Shown in pieces: positions 1 to 6,123 of a stretch of DNA of 8,909 nucleotides; positions within the stretch are counted from its first letter, which is position 1, and every line of letters begins with the position of its first letter. The DNA is from Clostridia bacterium (lineage in GTDB: Bacteria > Bacillota > Clostridia > DUPQ01). The DNA lies in assembly GCA_028690885.1 (NCBI GenBank), contig JAQVAJ010000040.1:1-8909 (forward strand), given 5' to 3'. Under the pieces are notes generated by a model. That model was given only the letters and a program-made list of their open reading frames with translations, searched no databases and was not told where the DNA came from. A program made the position numbers and the translations under genes.

Positions 1-1581
1 CATTAGAAAATCAGCATAAGAATCAAATCTTACATCATGGTCAGCAGAATAATTGCTTCCTGATTTATCCGTTGTGTCTATAGGTATGTATAGGACATCA
101 TTAATGTGATTATAATTTTCTTTATGTACAAGAAAATAAATGTATTTTTCATCATACTGCATGAACAATGACATATCTTTAGTCTTTGCAACTGGTAATA
201 TATCGAGCCATTCATCTATATCTCCATCGACATGACATAATACTTCTTTCTTCCCTGGATCGAAGGCTAGCAAGCCGAACCCCTGATCGCTTGATTGAGC
301 GTCTGACCAGTAAGGTGATCTTTTTTCATCAACAGAGTGCTGGGTATTCCAGGTAGTTCTTGTCCAGTCATCCTGCCATACAAATAGCAGACTTCCTGCA
401 CAATCTACGCTTTTTATCTGTTTATATGTATCTAGTATTATCTTTCCCTGTTCAAATTCGGAATTTCTTCCCTGGTTATATCCTTTATTAGTGTCCTCAT
501 GAGCCATGCCTCTTGCTGTTGGTACTCCGTACTCTGTAATAACTACAGGCATAGTATGGTGAAGCATTAACATTTTCAGATAAGCTGTATAGGTATTAAC
601 ATTCCCTTCTGAATCAGCAAACCAGAATTCCTTATTTTCGTAATAATTCAGATACCCTGGATAATATGGATATGCGTGGTATGATGCGAATTGACCCGAC
701 ATGAATTGATTCGTAGTCTTTATGTTCTCAACATCCACTTCAGCGCACTTCTTAAAGAATTCTGTAATGTAGTCAGGATACTCAAAAGGGTCTGTTGAAG
801 GCCAGTTAAAGAAGGAAACTAATCTTTGTTCTTTATATCTTTCCGTTTCATACTTTATTAATGTATCTCCAAGCATAGCTAAAACAGATTCAAATGCTGT
901 AGCATCTTCGCTTGTATACATATATTTACCACTGTAACCGTAATGGTCTTTGTGTAATTCATTTGTGTAAGCTATTGTGTAACTGTTCCATCCTGAACCT
1001 AATATATAACCCATCACCCACTGTGATACATCACGAAGATAAAAACCCAAACCGCTTGCCTGGTTAAGTATAACCTGTCTGCTTCCATGCAGTATGTCCA
1101 CTGTGATATATATTTGCCTTATAATATCTTCATAAAAATCCTTATCAGTCGCATCTATATGGCTATTTTGAGAATAGTCAGAAATGGTAAGACCATGTAT
1201 GAGGTATAACGGGTCATCATTATCCTTGTTATACTGATATAGAGCATTATAGAAATCTGCATTCATTATCTGATATACGCTTATTGTATTGGCTCCCATT
1301 TCCTGTATCTGCTTGAACCATCTTAAATAATCATACTTGTCGATAGCATAATCTGTGCCAAATTTTCCTGGTACTGTATTGCCAATATTAACTCCCCTAA
1401 TTTCAAACCTCTCATACTCACCATCTTTTAGAATATATATACTTTCGTTTTCAGCTTTAAAGGATGATGTTATTGTTGCTTTCGGATTAAAATCTATATA
1501 GAAGCTTGTATAGAACAGTATATAGTTTATACTTAATGCTAATACAATTATTGTGACTGTTCCTATCAAAAACTTTTTCAT
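1..1581 (-). CDS. Membrane-anchored TIM-barrel glycoside-hydrolase-like protein with CBM9-like C-terminal region (C-terminus outside window)
   Basis: The frame runs 527 codons from ATG at 1581 (AGGGAG just upstream, overlapping the CotH stop) to the edge without a stop. Residues 4-27 form a signal anchor. Residues about 48-410 read like a clan GH-A (GH2/GH5-type) barrel: RGVNIG (62-67), EMGANTISVYQI (94-105), FNWPSTDPF (258-266), SYHAYPYYPGY (302-312), VITEYGVPTARG (347-358) with Glu350 as likely nucleophile, and LLFVWQDDW (398-406). At the end of the expected fourth strand, where the acid/base Glu usually follows Asn, it reads GYILGSGWNS (191-200). From about 450, VDGDIDEW plus beta-rich sequence resembles a CBM9/DOMON-type carbohydrate-binding domain. 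It is probably extracellular and acts on, or just binds, a surface or exported glycan. The precise GH family is unresolved. Confidence 0.78.
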   Translation of the reverse strand, partial: MKKFLIGTVTIIVLALSINYILFYTSFYIDFNPKATITSSFKAENESIYILKDGEYERFEIRGVNIGNTVPGKFGTDYAIDKYDYLRWFKQIQEMGANTISVYQIMNADFYNALYQYNKDNDDPLYLIHGLTISDYSQNSHIDATDKDFYEDIIRQIYITVDILHGSRQVILNQASGLGFYLRDVSQWVMGYILGSGWNSYTIAYTNELHKDHYGYSGKYMYTSEDATAFESVLAMLGDTLIKYETERYKEQRLVSFFNWPSTDPFEYPDYITEFFKKCAEVDVENIKTTNQFMSGQFASYHAYPYYPGYLNYYENKEFWFADSEGNVNTYTAYLKMLMLHHTMPVVITEYGVPTARGMAHEDTNKGYNQGRNSEFEQGKIILDTYKQIKSVDCAGSLLFVWQDDWTRTTWNTQHSVDEKRSPYWSDAQSSDQGFGLLAFDPGKKEVLCHVDGDIDEWLDILPVAKTKDMSLFMQYDEKYIYFLVHKENYNHINDVLYIPIDTTDKSGSNYSADHDVRFDSYADFLM

Positions 1582-1589
1582 CTTCTCCC

Positions 1590-3002
1590 TTAGTCGTTAA
1601 ATGATTTATTCCTTGAATCATGGCAGAACTGCATGAGGGAATCAATATTATCATCCATCCAGTTTCCTCGATCAATTATGAACTGCTTCAGTTGATTCAA
1701 TGCTGCTTCATAACTCTTGTGATTTCTGTCTTTTGGCAACAGCATTCCTCTATCTGCTAAGAATGTATAACCCCAAACTTCAAAATTTCTGTCAATTGCC
1801 GGTCCCAAATATTCCACGGTATCTTCTATATATCCGATTACATATTCTTCGCTTAATACAGTTTTCCTTAACTGTTTGTATCTTTGAATAACTAGATTAA
1901 CAAAATATTCATCCTTCATAAGCATTATGTACCATACTTTATTCTGAAATGAGAATCCGGTTGTATTCATAGGAGTCTCCATGTAATTGTCATATGCATT
2001 ATTAAAATCCCATACTGGCCCTATTTCCAATTTTCCTTTAATATCTCTGAAAAGATATGTTGAATATATGCCTGCATCATAGTTCTGGGTAAATTCATTA
2101 ATAATTAAATAATCGACAAAAGACATTACATCGATATGTTTACGGTATCCTAATTTGGGATCATCATAATCATACGAATACAGCGCTTTCTCGAATTGAG
2201 ATATATTGTCACTTATATACTTATTAAGTTGTTCATTTAAATAATGCTTCGGAGGATAAACAATATTAGCAATTGAGTCAGAATTATATGTATACCCGGA
2301 AAACAGGGTTATCTCTTCTTCAGGGTCTGAACCTCTGTCTAGCCTTATGATATAGCTGGTGAAAGGATCATTCTCATTATACTTGGCTATATCCACTCTT
2401 CCTTCTGCACGTGATATGGATTCCATCATGACATATAGACCCATGTATTGATCGTTTATGAATACTTCGCAAAAGCGCACATCAGGAGCGGTTTTCATAA
2501 TCTGACCTGAAAGATTCATACTTATGTAGTTTCTTATTAAAGTCTTATCAAGAATAGGTCCATGAAGAACCCACTCATCATGATTATCCATACCTAAGAC
2601 TTTCTGTTTATTTTCACTATGATCATCGTTTATTAGCTTTATGAAATATGATTTTTTATCAAAAAATAAAGAAGAATTACCGCGAGCTCTTATTAATATA
2701 GTGCTTTGTATATCAGGTTGGTCATATAAATGATTATTGTAATCTTCTTTGTCAAAAATGGAGATATCTGATTCTATAAATATCTTTCCATCTTCAAATG
2801 CAGGTATCTGCTGGCTTGATGTATCAATTTTAATTAAAGGTATATGCGTGCAGAAATCATCTGTTGAATGGCTACAGTTTTGATGGCTTTGGGCCATAAG
2901 GTGCTGATGATATCTTATGTTGTCAGAATTTAAAAAAGTAAATCCTATAGATATCGCAACAAGGCATATTATAGCTATTATGCTTGTAATCTTCCTACGC
3001 AA
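1590..3002 (-). CDS. CotH-family kinase with N-terminal membrane anchor
   Basis: The 470-residue protein starts at TTG (3002). Residues 6-24 are a hydrophobic anchor or uncleaved signal, so the bulk is probably outside the membrane. CotH-family motifs follow in order: RARGNSSLFFDKKSYFIKL (105-123), WVLHGPILDKTLIRNY (144-159), EVFINDQYMGLYVMMESI (179-196), DYLIINEFTQNYDAG (297-311) and PVWDFNNAY (329-337), where Asp332 fits the metal-binding position. Bacillus CotH phosphorylates spore-coat proteins; most family members outside spore coats have unknown targets. An exported kinase lacking obvious access to cytoplasmic ATP raises the question of its phosphate donor. Neighbouring VTC and DUF4956 genes point to a phosphate- or polymer-related role. 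It ends 8 bases before the next gene. Family is firm; substrate unknown. Confidence 0.88.
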   Translation of the reverse strand: MRRKITSIIAIICLVAISIGFTFLNSDNIRYHQHLMAQSHQNCSHSTDDFCTHIPLIKIDTSSQQIPAFEDGKIFIESDISIFDKEDYNNHLYDQPDIQSTILIRARGNSSLFFDKKSYFIKLINDDHSENKQKVLGMDNHDEWVLHGPILDKTLIRNYISMNLSGQIMKTAPDVRFCEVFINDQYMGLYVMMESISRAEGRVDIAKYNENDPFTSYIIRLDRGSDPEEEITLFSGYTYNSDSIANIVYPPKHYLNEQLNKYISDNISQFEKALYSYDYDDPKLGYRKHIDVMSFVDYLIINEFTQNYDAGIYSTYLFRDIKGKLEIGPVWDFNNAYDNYMETPMNTTGFSFQNKVWYIMLMKDEYFVNLVIQRYKQLRKTVLSEEYVIGYIEDTVEYLGPAIDRNFEVWGYTFLADRGMLLPKDRNHKSYEAALNQLKQFIIDRGNWMDDNIDSLMQFCHDSRNKSFND

Positions 3003-3015
3003 AGGCTTCTCCTTT
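3000..3015 (-). promoter_or_regulatory. Ribosome binding site for the CotH gene, folded in a small hairpin with the TTG start
   Basis: On the minus strand AAAGGAG (3015-3009) lies six bases before a TTG codon at 3002-3000 and settles the start of the CotH gene, which has no ATG near its hydrophobic N-terminus. AAAGG (3015-3011) can pair with CCTTT (3005-3001) across a 5-base loop, so part of the binding site and two bases of the start codon are held in the same short stem. Confidence 0.6.
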
Positions 3016-3691
3016 AATTGTTCACTTCATCATTCTGCTCTACAATATTTACATACTCTATATGCTGTAATTCATATAGCTTATCGGTTATGCTTTTTTC
3101 GTTTACTGCTGCTTTACGCATGATCTTTTTAGATACCTCATATATATATTCCACAGTGAGGTCAGTGGTGTTTTTTACCCGAAGATTCGCTTTAGCGAAA
3201 TAGTAGTTAAATACTATGGCTTCAATCTGCCTTTCCGAACCTCTTGCTCCTTTTATTATAACAAGCATCCTGTTATCATTCTTAATCTTTCCGAATACAA
3301 GAAGCAGTATGAAAACTATTGCACTTCCTATAGCAGCAACCAGATAATCGCCTGCTCCACAGCATATACCTACAATTATTGCCCAGAAGATATATGCTGT
3401 ATCCCTGGAATCCTTTATTGCAGTTCTGTATCTTACAATAGACAATGCGCCTACCATACCTAAGGAAAGAGCGATATTGTTTCCTATAACAGTCATTACC
3501 ATAGTTGTAAGTAATGTAAGCATAAGTAGCGATACATTGAATTTTCTGCTATATATGGTTCCCGAATGGGTATACATATATGACAGATATATCACTATAC
3601 CTATAGCGACCGCTACAACAAGATGTAACAGAATGTCCTGCAGGGTCAGAGTCTTTCCCTGCTCAAGTAATTTTAATAAATATTGTGTCAT
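3014..3691 (-). CDS. DUF4956 membrane protein
   Basis: The 225-residue protein has about four hydrophobic helices (roughly 20-40, 52-72, 98-115 and 116-134), with the family signature GMVGALSIVRYRTAIKD at 78-94 between helices two and three. A cytoplasmic C-terminal domain of about 85 residues follows. Length and signature match DUF4956. Members commonly sit beside VTC-domain and CotH genes, as here, but no activity has been shown to my knowledge. The arginine-bearing signature next to a glycine-rich stretch could form an anion-contacting loop; that is inference. The start at 3691 has a strong GGAGG four bases upstream. The stop TAA overlaps the Shine-Dalgarno site of the CotH gene, so translation of the two is probably linked. 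Confidence 0.88.
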   Translation of the reverse strand: MTQYLLKLLEQGKTLTLQDILLHLVVAVAIGIVIYLSYMYTHSGTIYSRKFNVSLLMLTLLTTMVMTVIGNNIALSLGMVGALSIVRYRTAIKDSRDTAYIFWAIIVGICCGAGDYLVAAIGSAIVFILLLVFGKIKNDNRMLVIIKGARGSERQIEAIVFNYYFAKANLRVKNTTDLTVEYIYEVSKKIMRKAAVNEKSITDKLYELQHIEYVNIVEQNDEVNN

Positions 3692-3702
3692 ATGCCCTCC
3701 TC

Positions 3703-4398
3703 TTAAAAAACATAGTTCAAACCGATGGTTCTGCTTAATGCATATTTGCTTACAGATAATTCGGATTTTTCAATTCTGTCCAGCATATCCTTAATGTATG
3801 AAAGAAGAAATCCGTTGTATTTCACTTCCAGTACTACTCCATCTGCACTAAATACCGGATACAAATTCAGCTTATCAGAAAAAATGTCAAAGCAGCTTTC
3901 TGTCGCCCTTATATTATGGTCAAATGTTATCCTTATACTGTTCTCTTTAGCTATAAAAGCTTTCCTGTTGTATTCCACTATTGCTTTAGGTCTGTAAAAA
4001 CGCATATTCATCACGCCATATATCTCTTTGGCAAAGGATTCCTTGTAATTAAGTAAAGGACCGTACACTCCCTTGGTAAGAAGAATAGCATCTTCTTTAC
4101 TCATCTTTAAAGATCTTTTTAGTTGCTGAGAACCTTGCTTCTGTTTCATCTCAAGTGATGCGAATTCATCAGTCGGTTTATAAATCCGAAGGCGAATTTT
4201 TCTTCTTATTTCAACTCCTTCTTCTTTTTCATTAAAGTCATTGTCAAACAAGGTATCAAAATACAAAGACCTTACAGTATATCCATGTTCACCATTATTT
4301 TCATCTTGTGCAAGATATGTATTGAAAGCAGCCGAGTACTTTATGTAATCACTTTTTGATATGAGATATTTTTTTTCCTGTCTAAGTACCTGCTTCAT
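3703..4398 (-). CDS. VTC-domain protein, polyphosphate polymerase-like (triphosphate tunnel fold)
   Basis: The 231-residue soluble protein is a stand-alone VTC domain. Expected charged tunnel residues are present: RQEKKY (6-11), VRSLYFD (42-48), RRKIRLR (65-71), LEMKQKQG (82-89), RITFD, VLEVKYNG (189-196) and SVSKY (215-219). In yeast Vtc4 this domain makes polyphosphate from ATP and feeds it across a membrane; the bacterial stand-alone versions have no settled function that I know of. It has no membrane segment of its own, but the next gene, 11 bases away, encodes a multi-helix protein, so the two together could play the catalytic and membrane roles that Vtc4 combines. An AGGGG sequence five bases before the ATG serves as binding site. 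The 43-base gap before it is the longest inside this operon, and I see no convincing promoter there. Confidence 0.88.
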   Translation of the reverse strand: MKQVLRQEKKYLISKSDYIKYSAAFNTYLAQDENNGEHGYTVRSLYFDTLFDNDFNEKEEGVEIRRKIRLRIYKPTDEFASLEMKQKQGSQQLKRSLKMSKEDAILLTKGVYGPLLNYKESFAKEIYGVMNMRFYRPKAIVEYNRKAFIAKENSIRITFDHNIRATESCFDIFSDKLNLYPVFSADGVVLEVKYNGFLLSYIKDMLDRIEKSELSVSKYALSRTIGLNYVF

Positions 4399-4441
4399 GT
4401 TTACCCCTATACTACAAACCTACATGTCTATGAATATGTCT

Positions 4442-5446
4442 TCAGAATTCCTCTTGTATAAGCGGAAACAGTTCGTATGCTCCCTTCAATATATCTATTG
4501 AAGGGCTTGGTATTCTTCCCAGTCCGTCAGGTCCTACGTTTATAAGATAGTTTATGCCTAAATCATTCAATTGCTTTCTGTATGCGGCAATCTGTTCCGG
4601 TCTTTTCCAGTTATGATCGTGATATGAAAAGCCCCAAGTATCATTCAGTGTAGCGGCTGACTCATATAATCCGAAAGGAGATTTTTTAGCTCCCCGGATA
4701 TTATCTAAACTATCGGGTATCTCGTTATCCCCTAAAGAAACGTAATCATATATCCCATTTCCAAGACGTGAGTTTATAAGACAATCCGGCTGATATTTCT
4801 TAACCATGTCATACAATTGCTTACTGTGTCTTTCCTTGAGTGTTACAGGTACATCAAACCATATAAGCAGAAGCTCTCCATAATTTTTCAGTATCTCCTC
4901 TACCTGGGGCTTTATCTTATTCTCAAAGCATATATCGTAATTCTTAATTGTCCTGTCAGGATAATCCCAGATATTGTCCCATGTTGTACCTGCAGAAATT
5001 CTTTCAGTGTCATAACCTCCACCATGCATTTCATGCCAGTCTATATCTTGAGAATAATACAGCCCGAATTTAAGACCGTACTTATATGCGCTTTCTGCTA
5101 ATTCTCCAACTATATCCCTTTTAAATGGCGTCATATCACAAACATTGTATTTATCCGCTTTAGATTTAAAAAGAGCAAAACCGTCATGATGCTTGGAGGT
5201 AACAACAAAGTATTTCATACCACATTCTTTTGCGAAGCGGACCCATTCGTCAGCATCAAAGAATACCGGATTGAATGCCTGGCACAATTTTTCGTATTCC
5301 TTTATCGGTATTTTATGATATGACTGTATCCATTCAGCATAATGCCCACTTTTTAGCCCCTTGTATTCTCCTGCTAACAAAGAATAAAGACCCCAATGAA
5401 CCATCATCCCATATCCTGCTTTTTTAAACCAATCCCTGTTGTCCAT
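4442..5446 (-). CDS. Compact GH29 alpha-L-fucosidase-like protein, cytoplasmic
   Basis: This 334-residue protein carries the GH29 catalytic barrel: FKKAGYGMMVHWGLYS (7-22), KHHDGFALFKSKADKYNV (85-102), GLYYSQDIDWH (128-138) and LLLIWFDVP (192-200), with Asp198 at the position of the GH29 nucleophile. NVGPDGLGRIP (about 301-311) is also typical. GH29 enzymes remove terminal alpha-L-fucose with retention. There is no signal peptide, so any substrate is inside the cell. It stops right after the barrel and lacks the usual NGEAIYGT segment and beta-sandwich domain (common lengths are about 430 residues or more). Where many members read GDxxTPE near the acid/base, this one reads GDNEIPD (239-245); Glu242 is a candidate. 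The start has AAAGGAG eight bases upstream, formed from the end of the preceding gene, which implies coupling. True fucosidase activity is likely but not certain. Confidence 0.85.
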   Translation of the reverse strand: MDNRDWFKKAGYGMMVHWGLYSLLAGEYKGLKSGHYAEWIQSYHKIPIKEYEKLCQAFNPVFFDADEWVRFAKECGMKYFVVTSKHHDGFALFKSKADKYNVCDMTPFKRDIVGELAESAYKYGLKFGLYYSQDIDWHEMHGGGYDTERISAGTTWDNIWDYPDRTIKNYDICFENKIKPQVEEILKNYGELLLIWFDVPVTLKERHSKQLYDMVKKYQPDCLINSRLGNGIYDYVSLGDNEIPDSLDNIRGAKKSPFGLYESAATLNDTWGFSYHDHNWKRPEQIAAYRKQLNDLGINYLINVGPDGLGRIPSPSIDILKGAYELFPLIQEEF

Positions 5447-5449
5447 AAA

Positions 5450-6046
5450 TCATACTCCTTTATCTATTTCGCTGGAAAATGTAATTTCTGCATTCAGAAA
5501 TCTTTTTAGTTCCCTCTTCCTTTTAAAAGGTTCCAGTATGTCGAAAAAAAGCATATGCAAAGCTTCCCACATAAATACCCAGCCACCTATTAATAAACCT
5601 TCTAGCAGAACTTTTGGTAATAACTGGTTTCCTGCTCTTGCGTTTGCTATAAGGTTGAGAAATATAAACCCTAATGCGATTACAAACAATATTACAGAAA
5701 ATCTTGCTATCCTCTTTACTTTTCTATCTTCAAGTTTTTTTAAGGCAGTATAGTAATTATGATAACTAGCAATAATTAATTTTTCTTTTTCAGAATCCAG
5801 TGCGATGTTCTTTATATGAAAGTGTACATCAAACTGTTTGCTTAAAGGAATATCTTCTGAGCAAATGTCTAAAAACTCTGCAAGTTCAGGATTCAAGTCC
5901 CTCTTTTTGAATACAGCATTATCCCATTCGTGGAAAAATTCCAGATACCTGTCTAAAGCTACATCGATTATGATGTTACCTGTTTGGGAATTTCTTCTAT
6001 ATAAGCTCAGAAGAGCTGCTTCTTTAGCTTTCTTTTTTTTCCTCAT
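5450..6046 (-). CDS. Conserved two-helix membrane protein of unknown function
   Basis: The 198-residue protein starts with a very basic stretch (MRKKKKAK). A soluble region follows that contains FFHEWDNAVFKKRDLNPEL (37-55) and CSEDIPL (62-68), then a second soluble segment rich in Lys and Glu (about 81-113). Two hydrophobic helices sit near 115-134 and 146-168, with GGWVFMWEALHMLFFD between 154 and 169. The tail is basic (KRKRELKR). The RDLxPELxEFLxxCSxxIPL pattern recalls uncharacterised membrane proteins seen in many bacteria, but I cannot name the family. Most of the protein is probably cytoplasmic. The ATG at 6046 is the only possible in-frame start after a stop at the hairpin, and it has no ribosome binding site. 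As first gene of the operon and 3 bases ahead of the GH29 gene, it may act with the downstream membrane module. Confidence 0.8.
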   Translation of the reverse strand: MRKKKKAKEAALLSLYRRNSQTGNIIIDVALDRYLEFFHEWDNAVFKKRDLNPELAEFLDICSEDIPLSKQFDVHFHIKNIALDSEKEKLIIASYHNYYTALKKLEDRKVKRIARFSVILFVIALGFIFLNLIANARAGNQLLPKVLLEGLLIGGWVFMWEALHMLFFDILEPFKRKRELKRFLNAEITFSSEIDKGV

Positions 6047-6052
6047 ATTTAA

Positions 6053-6081
6053 ATTATATTCTTTACATATAAATAGGGCAA
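6053..6081 (-). promoter_or_regulatory. Sigma-A-type promoter for the left-hand operon, predicted leaderless or nearly so
   Basis: Reading the minus strand, TTGCCC (6081-6076) is separated by exactly 17 bases from a perfect TATAAT (6058-6053). Only six bases (TTAAAT) lie between the TATAAT and the ATG at 6046. A normal start point about seven bases after the -10 would fall on or within two bases of the A of ATG. The -35 element overlaps the downstream arm of the terminator stem. No Shine-Dalgarno site sits at a workable distance, which agrees with a leaderless message. The transcription start is inferred. Confidence 0.6.
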
Positions 6082-6096
6082 CAGATTGTTGCCTTT
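6068..6096 (-). terminator. Probable intrinsic terminator after the murC-like gene
   Basis: On the minus strand a perfect 7-bp inverted repeat GGCAACA / TGTTGCC with a 3-base loop (6077-6093) lies about 30 bases after the murC-like stop. It is followed by CTATTTATAT, a U-rich but broken tail. The position at the end of one gene group and before the promoter of the next supports a terminator. The interrupted U tract means it may be leaky. The same stem could work on the plus strand, but no plus-strand gene needs it. Confidence 0.6.
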
Positions 6097-6123
6097 AATT
6101 AATATAAACAGTTCCGTTTTGCT

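Noticed and set aside
1487..1675. Short minus-strand open frame across the CotH/glycosidase-like junction
   Set aside because: It lies in another frame over two well-supported genes, shows no recognisable motif, and its composition fits a frame shadow.
4399..4441. Possible promoter in the 43-base gap before the VTC gene
   Set aside because: No -10/-35 pair with acceptable spacing was found; the nearest hexamers are about 14 bases apart and poor matches.
4442..4480. GH29 gene truncated by a frameshift or premature stop
   Set aside because: The stop is followed by only 43 bases and then a well-formed new gene with its own binding site; no remnant of a beta-sandwich domain is present, so the short form looks natural.
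5439..5753. Plus-strand open frame of 104 codons antisense to the membrane protein gene
   Set aside because: It is fully antisense to a gene with clear helices and motifs, and I recognise no domain in it. Similar plus-strand frames at 3477-3794, 4817-5101 and 7845-8129 were dropped for the same reason.
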